Below, one piece after another: positions 52,365-63,581 of a DNA stretch of 64,000 nucleotides. The stretch comes from Ignavibacterium sp. (GTDB lineage Bacteria; Bacteroidota; Ignavibacteria; Ignavibacteriales; Ignavibacteriaceae): positions 248,001 to 312,000 of the forward strand of contig JAVSMP010000001.1 of the NCBI GenBank assembly GCA_032027145.1, read 5' to 3'. The translations under genes and the position numbers were made by a program. The notes beneath the pieces are model-generated. The model did not search any database. It was not told where the DNA came from and saw only the letters and a list, made by a program, of their open reading frames with translations. How positions within the stretch are numbered: the stretch's first letter is position 1; each line of letters begins with the position of its first letter.

Positions 52365-53774
52365 ATGTTAAAACTTTACAACACGCTTACAAAAAAAGTA
52401 GAAGAGTTTATCCCAATTGATCCGAATGAAGTTAAGATTTATATGTGCGGACCAACTGTTTACGATTATTTTCATATCGGTAATGCTCGCTCTTTTGTTA
52501 TGGCAGATATGGTGCGAAGATATCTTGAGTACAAGGGCTACAATGTAAAATTTGTAATGAACCTGACTGATGTTGATGATAAGATCATTAAAAAAGCCAA
52601 TGAAGAAAAGCGAAGCACAGAAGCAGTTACTGAAGATTATATACAGGCGTTTTTTGATGATATTACAAAACTAAAGATCAGGAAAGCGACTGTTTATCCC
52701 AAAGCAACTAAGCATATGAATGAAATTATTGCAATGATTAAGCAGCTTGAGGATAAAAATTTTGCTTACAACAAAAACGGTAACATTTTTTACGATGTAA
52801 AGCATTTTAATAATTACGGTAAGTTAAGCGGAAAAAATATAGAGGAGCTTGAAGCAGGTTCACGAATCGAGGTTAATGAAGAAAAGAAAGATCCTTTGGA
52901 TTTTGCATTGTGGAAAAAAGCAAAAGATGGCGAGCCGTACTGGGAAAGTCCGTGGGGAAAAGGAAGACCGGGCTGGCATATTGAATGCTCTGCAATGAGC
53001 TGTAAACATCTTGGGGAAACATTTGATATTCACGCCGGTGGTAATGATCTGATTTTCCCACATCATGAAAATGAAATTGCACAAAGTGAAGCCGCAAACG
53101 GAAAACCATTTGTAAAGTACTGGCTTCATTTTGGTTTTCTGAATATCAACGACGAGAAAATGTCTAAATCACTTGGCAATTTCTTTACTGCCAGAGAAGT
53201 GTTAAAAAAATTTTCTGCTGAAGCAATAAGAATGTTTTTTGCTCAGGCATATTATCGCGGACCATTAAACTTTACTGATGATCTTTTAACTGCTGCTGAG
53301 CGCGGTTTGGAGAAGATCACTAATCTTGTGGATAAAGTTAATGCTGAAATAAAAAAGAATACGGCAGGAATAAAACCCGATTACGATTTTGCCCCTTATT
53401 ACAAGCGGTTTGAAGAAGCGATGGATGAAGATCTTAATACTTCGCAAGCTGTTGCGGTAATTTTTGATTTTGTAAAAGAAGTAAACCGAATAATTGCTTC
53501 CTCAGAAAGTGTAGATGTTAATTTTTATAATGATGTAAAAACTTTCTTAACAAAAACTGCAGAAAATGTTCTGGGCATTGTAGATTTTAATAAAACCACA
53601 GCAGGCGATGATAAACTTGCAAATGATTTAATTGAATTACTTATTACTCTTAGAATTGAAGCAAAGCAAAATAAAAACTACCAACTTTCAGATACAATTC
53701 GGGATAGACTTAAAGAGCTTGGCGTTGTTTTGCAGGATAGCAAAGAAGGCACCAGTTATAAGATTGGGAGATAG
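52365..53774 (+). CDS. cysS: Cysteinyl-tRNA synthetase
   Basis: 469 residues from the ATG at 52365 (MLKLYNTLTKKVEEFIP), where the family starts; an open extension to 52266 is repeat DNA. Class I synthetase charging tRNA-Cys. HIGH-type motif and zinc Cys in MCGPTVYDYFHIGNARSF, zinc ligands in HIECSAMS and GGNDLIFPHHENE, KMSKS in EKMSKSLGNFFT. Normal length. No clear ribosome site. Confidence 0.96.
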   Translation: MLKLYNTLTKKVEEFIPIDPNEVKIYMCGPTVYDYFHIGNARSFVMADMVRRYLEYKGYNVKFVMNLTDVDDKIIKKANEEKRSTEAVTEDYIQAFFDDITKLKIRKATVYPKATKHMNEIIAMIKQLEDKNFAYNKNGNIFYDVKHFNNYGKLSGKNIEELEAGSRIEVNEEKKDPLDFALWKKAKDGEPYWESPWGKGRPGWHIECSAMSCKHLGETFDIHAGGNDLIFPHHENEIAQSEAANGKPFVKYWLHFGFLNINDEKMSKSLGNFFTAREVLKKFSAEAIRMFFAQAYYRGPLNFTDDLLTAAERGLEKITNLVDKVNAEIKKNTAGIKPDYDFAPYYKRFEEAMDEDLNTSQAVAVIFDFVKEVNRIIASSESVDVNFYNDVKTFLTKTAENVLGIVDFNKTTAGDDKLANDLIELLITLRIEAKQNKNYQLSDTIRDRLKELGVVLQDSKEGTSYKIGR

Positions 53775-54135
53775 TCGTTTGTAAAAATTTTCATTGTAGA
53801 TATAAATCTCACTCGATAAATCAGAAACATTAACCACTATTTATAATTTCTGCTGGTTTATTTCTTTTCAAAGAATATCATAAAATTACAAATCTATCTG
53901 CCCTCCACAGCTAATCAATTTTAGCTTATTGCATATATATCTGTAAATCCATCCGGTATTTGGTTTTTATCCAAAAGATTTCAAAATATTAGTTCTCATC
54001 ATAGTTTACAATAAATAGTTATGTGAAAGAATTTTTTTAATACTCAATTCTTAAATCCTCGTCAACATAGACGGAAAAATATTATTAAAGATTGCTTAGT
54101 TTTGTAGTGTTATTAATTAAACTTATGGAGAAACA
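53775..54135. other. 361-base intergenic region
   Basis: No gene seen. An imperfect stem (53818-53862: ATAAATCAGAAA with TTTCTGCTGGTTTAT, 3-base bulge) followed by TTCTTTT may terminate cysS. TAGTTTTG at 54099-54106, about 30 bases before the pta ATG, resembles the -7 element of Bacteroidota promoters (TAnnTTTG), but no convincing -33 is present. Both weak. Confidence 0.4.
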
Positions 54136-55113
54136 ATGGGTTACGAATTATTAGATAAAATTAAAGCTAATGCAAAATCAAAAAGCAAAACTATTATCCT
54201 GCCGGAATCTCACGATGATCGTGTTCTTAAAGCCGCAGAAATTTTAACCAGGGAAAAGATCTGTAAAGTAATTACACTTGGCAATACTGCAAAAGTTAAT
54301 GAAGATGCAAAAAGACTAGGCGTTGATTTAACCGGGGTAGAAGTAATTGATCATTTATCTCATCCAAGGTTTGCTGAGTTTGCAAATATTTATTACGAGT
54401 TAAGAAAGAAAAAAGGGATGACTCCTGAGCAGGCAAATGAAGTAATGAAACGCGATTTATTTTTTGCTGCAATGATGCTGCGTGAAGGTTTGGTAGATGG
54501 AAGTGTTGCTGGCTCGTTTGCATCTACTGCTGATGTTATGAAAGCAGGAATACAAATTGTTGGAATGCCGCAGGGAATTTCAATCGTATCAAGTTTCTTT
54601 TTAATGTTGTTTAAAGATAAAGCTTTTAGTTTTGCAGATTGTGCAGTTGTCCCAAATCCTGATTCACATCAGCTTGCAGATATTGCAATATCAACAGCAG
54701 ATAATCATAAAAAATTAACCGGTGAGGAACCACTTGTTGCAATGTTATCATTTTCAACAAAAGGCAGTGCAAAACACGAACTAGCAGATAAAGTTATTCA
54801 GGCTACAGAAATTGTAAAAACAAAAAGAGCAGATCTTAATGTTGATGGTGAAATTCAGTTTGATGCCGCAATTGTAGAATCAATCGGAAAGAAAAAAGCA
54901 CCGGATAGTAAAGTTGCAGGTGTAGCAAATGTACTCGTCTTCCCTGATCTTAATGCAGGAAACATCGGATATAAAATTGCACAGCGCTGGGGCGGAGCTG
55001 AAGCAGTTGGTCCAATGGTTCAGGGTTTACAAAAACCATTTTTTGATTTAAGCCGCGGCTGCAGCGTTGATGATATTGTAAATACAGCTTCGATAAATGT
55101 GTTGATGGCTTAA
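54136..55113 (+). CDS. pta: Phosphate acetyltransferase
   Basis: 325 residues, the short Pta class without N-terminal regulatory domains. Interconverts acetyl-CoA and acetyl phosphate. Motifs: TIILPESHDDRVLKAAEILT, REGLVDGSVAGSFASTADVM, VPNPDSHQLADIAI, SFSTKGSAKHELADKV, VFPDLNAGNIGYKIAQRWGG. ATG has GGAGAAAC upstream. No ackA adjacent. Paralogous phosphate butyryl/acyltransferases cannot be ruled out wholly. Confidence 0.93.
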   Translation: MGYELLDKIKANAKSKSKTIILPESHDDRVLKAAEILTREKICKVITLGNTAKVNEDAKRLGVDLTGVEVIDHLSHPRFAEFANIYYELRKKKGMTPEQANEVMKRDLFFAAMMLREGLVDGSVAGSFASTADVMKAGIQIVGMPQGISIVSSFFLMLFKDKAFSFADCAVVPNPDSHQLADIAISTADNHKKLTGEEPLVAMLSFSTKGSAKHELADKVIQATEIVKTKRADLNVDGEIQFDAAIVESIGKKKAPDSKVAGVANVLVFPDLNAGNIGYKIAQRWGGAEAVGPMVQGLQKPFFDLSRGCSVDDIVNTASINVLMA

Positions 55114-55232
55114 TTCCTTAAAATTCGTCTTTGATTTATAAATATTTCTCAGACTGTTAATAAGTAAGAACTTTTGAAGTGTAAGAGAAATTATAATCCT
55201 TCGACTATACACAGGATGACACCGCTTTAATT

Positions 55233-55270
55233 AGTCACACTTAGCTTGCCGAAGTGTGACTTTATTTTGT
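55233..55270 (+). terminator. Terminator after pta in a 397-base gap (55114-55510)
   Basis: AGTCACACTT / AAGTGTGACT, a 10-bp perfect stem with a 9-base loop followed by TTATTTTG. Just before it, 55198-55224 carries 'ccttcgactatacacaggatgacacc', a form of a string ('ttcgact....caggatgaca') that recurs in intergenic DNA (recall). Nothing else in the gap can be called. Confidence 0.7.
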
Positions 55271-55486
55271 TTAAGTTAGATAAATCAAAAAAATTCCCGG
55301 CAGCTTCGATACAACTTCACTAAGATCCAGATTACAGGTAAAGCTGCAGCTGCTAAAACTAAAAGTTACTTTCCTAAGTATCCTTTTTATAAGAATTTTT
55401 CATTATTTATCTGAATATCAGGCTTAATACTTCTTTCGATAATTAAACAAGAATAACTATTTTTGAGCAGCTAATAGTAATTATAA

Positions 55487-57736
<2,250 letters not shown>

Positions 57737-57846
57737 TCAGGATACTCTTGAAACAATTTCCTATTAAAAGATAAAATATTCAGCTCGTATTATTTTATGT
57801 AATCTAAAATAAATTCTATTATTTAAAATATATCAATCAAATTTAG

Positions 57847-58731
57847 ATGGATAAATTCTTTTCAAAGCTTCCTTTTATTGATCAGTTACTAAAAGGAATC
57901 GGTCAGATAATGCTGCAGGAAAACCGATGGACCGGATTACTTTTTATTATTGGTTTGTTTATCGGAAGCTGGCAATATGCCGTTGCTGCTATTTTAGCTG
58001 CTGCCGCTGGAACGGCTGCTGCAAAATTATTAAAATACAATCAACAGGAAATTAATGCCGGGCTGTATGGTTTTAGTCCTGCATTAGTTGGTGTAGTGTT
58101 AGTTTTTCTATTTGATGATTTACTGATTATCTGGTCTTTAGTAATTATCGGTGGAATTTTGGCAGCAATGATCCAGCATTTCTTTTTCACCAAAAAAATT
58201 CCGGCTTACACTTTTCCATTTATATTGGTTGCCTGGGCATTCATATTTATTATTCGCCAATACACGGATATATCACCATCTGAGTTACTCCAAATAAAAT
58301 TTGCACCTGCTCAACTTGATGTTTTCCTGGCACCAACAAATGGCTTCGGCGAAGTAATTTTTCAGGCAGGTGCATTATCAGGAATTATATTTTTCATTGC
58401 AGTCTTTATAAACAGTCCGGTTGCAGCATTATATAGTTTAGCGGCATCTCTTTTAGGAGCAATATTATCTCTTACAAATGGTCAACCGATAGAACAAATT
58501 AATCTGGGACTGTTTGGTTTTAATGCTGTATTAACTGCCATTGTTTTTGCTGGAACAAAAAAGGTTGATGGACTTTGGGTATTAGCTGGAGCAGTCATTA
58601 CAATAGTTATTCATAATCTTTTGATTGATTACCATGTTTTGGATGTAGTGGGCGGAGTATTAACATTCCCGTTTGTTGCAGGAACCTGGATAACTCTGTT
58701 AATACAAAAAATATTTACGAAGAATAAATAA
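57847..58731 (+). CDS. Urea transporter (UT-type channel)
   Basis: 294 residues, about ten hydrophobic segments in two similar halves. The halves carry the paired signatures INAGLYGFSPALVGVVL near residue 75 and INLGLFGFNAVLTAIVFAG near residue 220, typical of the UT channel fold. It lets urea cross the inner membrane passively. No urease, nickel or amidohydrolase genes are in the window, so import of urea as nitrogen source or export of waste cannot be told apart. Follows icd. Confidence 0.88.
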   Translation: MDKFFSKLPFIDQLLKGIGQIMLQENRWTGLLFIIGLFIGSWQYAVAAILAAAAGTAAAKLLKYNQQEINAGLYGFSPALVGVVLVFLFDDLLIIWSLVIIGGILAAMIQHFFFTKKIPAYTFPFILVAWAFIFIIRQYTDISPSELLQIKFAPAQLDVFLAPTNGFGEVIFQAGALSGIIFFIAVFINSPVAALYSLAASLLGAILSLTNGQPIEQINLGLFGFNAVLTAIVFAGTKKVDGLWVLAGAVITIVIHNLLIDYHVLDVVGGVLTFPFVAGTWITLLIQKIFTKNK

Positions 58732-58784
58732 TAGTTTAGAATTTCAGAGCTGCTGTAAAAGCTTATTAAGTCAATAATATTTAT

Positions 58785-60008
58785 TCAATTTTTTATCTGC
58801 CTTTTTCTTGTCGTACTTATATTTGGTAAGAATGCTGTCAACAAACCAATTAAAGGCAGATAAGAACATAGGTAAAAAACAAAATATATATTGGTATGAT
58901 CAATCAGGTTACCGATCAGAGCTGAACCCAATCCGCCCATTCCAAATGCAAATCCAAAAAACAATCCGGCAACCAATCCAAGTTTACCCGGTATAAGTTC
59001 CTGTGCATATACAAGTATAGCAGAAAAAGCGGAAGCCAGAATCACCCCGATTGGTATTATTAAAGCTGTAGTCCAGAATAGATTTGCATAAGGTAGTGCA
59101 ATTGCAAAAGGTGCAGTACCCAAAATGGAGACCCAGATTACATATTTTCTGCCGATCCGATCTCCAATTGGTCCTCCTAACAGGGTACCGATAGCGATAG
59201 AAAATAAAAATATAAAAAGATAAACCTGAGATGTCTGAACAGATACATTAAATTTTTCCATTAGATAAAAAGTAAAGTAACTGGTAATGCTTGCCATATA
59301 AAAATATTTAGAAAAAATCAGGATTAACAAAACAGCCACAGCTATTATAACTTTACGCTTTGGCAGTTTATTATCAAAAGACTCCCAGGTTTTTTTTTCT
59401 GAAAGATGAAGCTTTAAAAGATAATTTTTATACCATTTGCCCACACGCCGTAAAACTACAATTGCAACTAAAGCAATTAATGTAAACCATAAAATACTCC
59501 GCTGACCATAAGGCACAATAATCCAGGCAGCAAGCAAAGGTCCGAAAGAACTTCCGGCATTTCCACCAACCTGAAAAACTGATTGTGCTAACCCTCTTCT
59601 GCCTCCCGATGCTGCATTAGCCATCCGTGATGATTCCGGGTGAAAGATAGAAGAACCTGTACCGATTAACGCAACAGATATTAAAATGAAATAAAAGTGA
59701 TTTGCAAAGGATAGTAAAGTTAATCCAGTAAGTGTTATAGTCATACCAATTGCCAATGAGTACGGCTGAGGCTTTTTATCAGTGTAAAATCCAACCAATG
59801 GCTGAAACAATGAAGCGGCAAACTGAAAGGTAAGAGTTATTAATCCGATTTGCGAAAAAGTTAAATTGTAATTAGTCTTTATAATCGGATAGATAGAGGG
59901 AATTAAAGACTGCAAAGTATCGTTTAATAAATGAGAAAAGCTTAGCGCAAATAAAACCGAGAATACGGTAGCACTGTCTTTATTGAATTCTGAAAAGTGT
60001 TTACTCAT
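58785..60008 (-). CDS. MFS exporter, fosmidomycin-resistance (Fsr) type
   Basis: 407 residues, about 12 transmembrane helices. N-terminal SFSHLLNDTLQSLIPSIYP, loop DKKPQPYSLAIGM, GTGSSIFHPESSRMA and ASGGRRGLAQSVFQVGGNAG are the hallmark of the Fsr group of proton-coupled exporters. Actual substrate unknown. Convergent with the urea transporter; a 97-base repeat lies upstream. Confidence 0.9.
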   Translation of the reverse strand: MSKHFSEFNKDSATVFSVLFALSFSHLLNDTLQSLIPSIYPIIKTNYNLTFSQIGLITLTFQFAASLFQPLVGFYTDKKPQPYSLAIGMTITLTGLTLLSFANHFYFILISVALIGTGSSIFHPESSRMANAASGGRRGLAQSVFQVGGNAGSSFGPLLAAWIIVPYGQRSILWFTLIALVAIVVLRRVGKWYKNYLLKLHLSEKKTWESFDNKLPKRKVIIAVAVLLILIFSKYFYMASITSYFTFYLMEKFNVSVQTSQVYLFIFLFSIAIGTLLGGPIGDRIGRKYVIWVSILGTAPFAIALPYANLFWTTALIIPIGVILASAFSAILVYAQELIPGKLGLVAGLFFGFAFGMGGLGSALIGNLIDHTNIYFVFYLCSYLPLIGLLTAFLPNISTTRKRQIKN

Positions 60009-60080
60009 AAAGTAAAAATTTTTTTACCGGCAAAAGTAATAAAAAGAATACTATAATTAATTTGTCAGCCGTTAATTATC

Positions 60081-60177
60081 TTTCAGAATATTTTCATAAT
60101 ACGTTTTATTGTTTAACAGTCTCTCCTCTTGCAAGAAATAGATAAGAGTGAGTCTTTTTAGTTTGGACAGATATGAC
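60081..60177 (+). repeat. Direct repeat copy A (left of mgtA-VIT)
   Basis: About 97 bases similar to 63828-63929 in the same direction: shared parts include AATATTTTCATAA, CGTTTTATT, TTGCAAGAAATAGAT, AGAGTGAGT and TTTGGACAGATATGA. It has a stem CTCTT / AAGAG around GCAAGAAATAGAT. It lies between the starts and ends of two minus-strand genes, opposite their direction. Confidence 0.8.
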
Positions 60178-60180
60178 AAC

Positions 60181-62697
60181 TCAATGTTTATAAAATATTT
60201 TCTTCGCTATCTCTGCACTTAAAATATATCCGGCGATAATGATACCGATTAACAAAAGAAACATTGGGGGCAGCGAAATGAATCCAAACAATTCAATCAG
60301 CGGAGAAACGGGGATAAAAAGTGTAAACACAATTATCGCAAAGGTTGTAATGATAAGATATTTACCTGGTTTGCTTTTAAAGAATGGTTTTCTTGTCCGT
60401 ACCACAAGCACAATAAGAACTGCAGAAACAACTGACTCAAGAAACCAGCCGGTGCGGAATTGAATCTCATCAGCATTCAACAGTAAAATTAAAACAGCAA
60501 AAGTCAAATAATCAAACACTGAGCTGATCACACCAAAAGTCATCATAAATTTCCGGATGAATTTTATGTCCCACCTTCTTGGCTTCTCAATCCAATCTGA
60601 ATCAACATTGTCAGTTGCAATTGTCATTTCCGGCAGGTCAGTTAATAAATTGATCAGCAATATTTGTTTGGGAAGAAGCGGCAGAAAAGGAAGAAACAAA
60701 GAAGCACCGGCAACACTGAACATATTTCCAAAATTTGCACTGGTAGCCATAAAAACATATTTAATAGTATTGGCAAAAGTTGTACGCCCTTCCAGAATTC
60801 CGCTCAACAAAACTTCTAAATCAGTTTCAAGTAAAACAATGTCAGCAGCTTCTTTTGCAACGTCCACAGCTTTATCAACTGAAATACCTACATCAGCAGC
60901 ATGCAATGCTGAGGCATCATTTATTCCATCGCCCATATAACCAACCACATTACCGGCTTTCTTTAAAGCAAGGATTATTCTTTCCTTTTGATTCGGCTCA
61001 ACTTCAGCGAAGATTTTTATATTATTAACACTGCGGTATAAAGCTTCATCACTTAACTTACGAATTTCTGTTCCGGTTATAATTTTTGTGTCCTTCAGCC
61101 CGATTTTTTTGCTAATGCTTTCAGCCACCAGTTTATTATCACCGGTAATGATCTTAAGAGAAACACCTGTTTTACTTAAGCCGGATATAGTTTCAATTAT
61201 ATTTTTCTTCGGCGGATCATAAAGTAAAATGAAACCGAGAAATGTCATCGCCTTTTCAGAATCTATTTTGATGGTAGAATTCTCAGTTACTTTTTTATAA
61301 CCAATTCCCAAAACCCTGTATCCATTACCACTCATTTCGGAATAGTAATTATTTATTTTCTCCAGACTGCTTTCTATTTTTTCTATTTTTCCATTTTCTT
61401 TTTCTATAAAATCACAGATTTCAACTACATTACTCAATGCACCTTTGGTTATAATAATATTTTCATTTTTAACTGCCACAAGAATGCTTAATCTCTTTCT
61501 CAAAAAATCATACGGTATTTCATCAAGTTTTTTGTAATCAGAGAGATTAACTTCCTTGTAATTAATTATCGCTTCATCAATTGGATTGACAAATCCAGTC
61601 TGAAAATTGGCATTTAGCTGAGCATAAAGCATAACTTTGTCATTGGTTTTGCCGTCTGCATCCGCAAAAGAATAGATGTTTACTTTTCCTTCGGTTAACG
61701 TACCGGTTTTATCTGAACATAAAACATTCATACTGCCAAAGTTTTCGATTGAATTAAGTTTTTTTACAATCACTTTTTTCTCTGCCATTCGTTTTGCGCC
61801 ATGCGAAAGATTTATACTTATAATTGCCGGCAGTAATTGAGGTGTAAGCCCAACAGCTATTGCGAGTGAAAAGAGAAATGAATCTACAATTGGCTTTTGC
61901 AAATAAACATTAAGAGCAAAAATCAGAAAGATCATAACAAGAGTAACTTCCATCAAAAGAAATCCAAATTTCTTTATTCCAAGTTCAAACTCAGTTTCTG
62001 TCAGTCTTAATTTCAATCTTTCTGAAACTTTTCCAAATTCAGTGTTGATTCCGGTTTTAACAACTACAGCTTTGCCGTTACCGCTAACAACATGAGTACC
62101 CATAAAAAGAGAATTAGTTCGCTGGCTTAATGCAGTTTCATTGCTTAATACCGAAACGCTTTTTTCAACCGGATAAGTCTCTCCTGTCAGAGTTGATTCG
62201 TCAACAAAAAGATCTTTGGAAGAAATGATAAGAGAATCCCCCGGCACAACTGAGCCTGCAGAAAGAATTATTATATCACCAGGTACAATCTTTTCAACAG
62301 CAATTTCTTTTTCCTGAGCATTACGAACTACTCTTGTTTTTATTTGAACTATTTCCAGAAGCTTTTGAACGGCACTTGCGGCTCCTTTTTCCTGCCAGAA
62401 GCCGAGCACTCCGCTAATAAAAATTATTGTTAAAATAATAATCGCATCTACAGTATCATCGAGAAATATTGAAAGTACAGCAGCAAAAATTAAAATAATA
62501 ATAATAGGACTTTTAAATTGAGCTGTTAAAAGTGTAAACGTATCAATTTTTTTCTTTGGCTTTAATCTGTTTAATCCTGATTGCTCTAATCTTTTATCAG
62601 CTTCAGAATCAGAAAGACCATTTACATTGGTTTCAAGCTCCCTTAGTATTCCATCGGTTGAAATACTCCAGAAACCGGAGAGATTTATTTTTTCCAA
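60181..62697 (-). CDS. mgtA: P-type ATPase, magnesium-import (MgtA) type
   Basis: 838 residues. Imports Mg2+ with ATP energy at the inner membrane. Cation ATPase N-domain at about 15-60, actuator VDESTLTGETYPVEKS, phosphorylation loop LCSDKTGTLTEG, hinge VVGYMGDGINDASAL, and C-terminal helices. The MgtA/MgtB group feature NFGNMFSVAGASLFLPFLPL is near residue 695. No M-box riboswitch could be found in the 188-base gap to the divergent VIT gene. Length is slightly short for MgtA (about 890). Confidence 0.88.
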   Translation of the reverse strand: MEKINLSGFWSISTDGILRELETNVNGLSDSEADKRLEQSGLNRLKPKKKIDTFTLLTAQFKSPIIIILIFAAVLSIFLDDTVDAIIILTIIFISGVLGFWQEKGAASAVQKLLEIVQIKTRVVRNAQEKEIAVEKIVPGDIIILSAGSVVPGDSLIISSKDLFVDESTLTGETYPVEKSVSVLSNETALSQRTNSLFMGTHVVSGNGKAVVVKTGINTEFGKVSERLKLRLTETEFELGIKKFGFLLMEVTLVMIFLIFALNVYLQKPIVDSFLFSLAIAVGLTPQLLPAIISINLSHGAKRMAEKKVIVKKLNSIENFGSMNVLCSDKTGTLTEGKVNIYSFADADGKTNDKVMLYAQLNANFQTGFVNPIDEAIINYKEVNLSDYKKLDEIPYDFLRKRLSILVAVKNENIIITKGALSNVVEICDFIEKENGKIEKIESSLEKINNYYSEMSGNGYRVLGIGYKKVTENSTIKIDSEKAMTFLGFILLYDPPKKNIIETISGLSKTGVSLKIITGDNKLVAESISKKIGLKDTKIITGTEIRKLSDEALYRSVNNIKIFAEVEPNQKERIILALKKAGNVVGYMGDGINDASALHAADVGISVDKAVDVAKEAADIVLLETDLEVLLSGILEGRTTFANTIKYVFMATSANFGNMFSVAGASLFLPFLPLLPKQILLINLLTDLPEMTIATDNVDSDWIEKPRRWDIKFIRKFMMTFGVISSVFDYLTFAVLILLLNADEIQFRTGWFLESVVSAVLIVLVVRTRKPFFKSKPGKYLIITTFAIIVFTLFIPVSPLIELFGFISLPPMFLLLIGIIIAGYILSAEIAKKIFYKH

Positions 62698-62885
62698 TTA
62701 GTTACCTGCCGCAAAATAAAACTTAGGAATAAAACTGTGATATTATTAATTAAAAAAAGTATTTTGTTATTTTACTTTACTTAAACTAAGAATCCTGACT
62801 ATTATATAAAAAGGATTAATTATTTGATTCTGATTTATAATTAAATCTAAAAATGATGTCTGAATAAACAAGCAACGGAGTATTT

Positions 62886-63581
62886 ATGCCAAGTTTAATT
62901 CATGTTGAAAAACATTTTAATGCTAACTACACTGTAAGAGATATTGTAATTGGCATGTCTGATGGATTGACAGTTCCATTTGCATTAGCCGCAGGTTTAA
63001 CCGGTGCAATAGCTGCAAGCTCATTGGTAATAACTGCTGGTCTTGCCGAGATTGCTGCAGGCTCAATTGCAATGGGGCTTGGAGGCTACCTTGCAGCAAA
63101 GAGTGATTATGAACATTACTTCAGCGAAAAGAAGCGCGAAGAATATGAGGTTAAAGAATTACCTGATGCAGAAAAAGAAGAAGTATCAGAAGTCTTTAGA
63201 AAATATGGACTTTCAGAAAAAGAAATACAGCCAATTCTTGACAAGTTTGAAAAAAATCCTAAAAACTGGGTGGAGTTTATGATGATGTATGAATTAGGAT
63301 TAGAAGAGCCCGATAAAAAAAGAGGACTTATAAGTGCATTAACAATTGCTTTATCTTATATCGTTGGCGGTATGATTCCGCTTTCACCTTACTTCTTTGT
63401 TGAGCAGGCAAGTGAAGGATTAACAATCTCAGTAATAATGACTTTAACTGCATTATTAATTTTTGGATTTGTTAAAGGAAAATTCACCGGTGCAAAACCA
63501 ATTATCAGTGCAATTCAAACCGTGGTGATTGGCGGTATAGCTGCAACTGCTGCATTTCTTTTGGCAAAATTTATCGGTTGA
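62886..63581 (+). CDS. VIT/CCC1-family metal transporter
   Basis: 231 residues. Iron or manganese transporter, an antiporter with protons. N-terminal helix pair has VRDIVIGMSDGLTVPFALAAG and GSIAMGLGGYLAAKSDYEHY. A charged cytoplasmic metal-binding helical part follows at about 70-150 (EKKREEYEVKELPDAEKEEV, WVEFMMMYELGLEEP), then three more helices. The full set matches VIT1-like proteins. Divergent from mgtA; CAACGGAGTATTT precedes the ATG. Metal not predictable. Confidence 0.9.
   Translation: MPSLIHVEKHFNANYTVRDIVIGMSDGLTVPFALAAGLTGAIAASSLVITAGLAEIAAGSIAMGLGGYLAAKSDYEHYFSEKKREEYEVKELPDAEKEEVSEVFRKYGLSEKEIQPILDKFEKNPKNWVEFMMMYELGLEEPDKKRGLISALTIALSYIVGGMIPLSPYFFVEQASEGLTISVIMTLTALLIFGFVKGKFTGAKPIISAIQTVVIGGIAATAAFLLAKFIG

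Noticed and set aside
62698-62885. M-box riboswitch upstream of mgtA
   Set aside because: No matching conserved helices could be found by eye.
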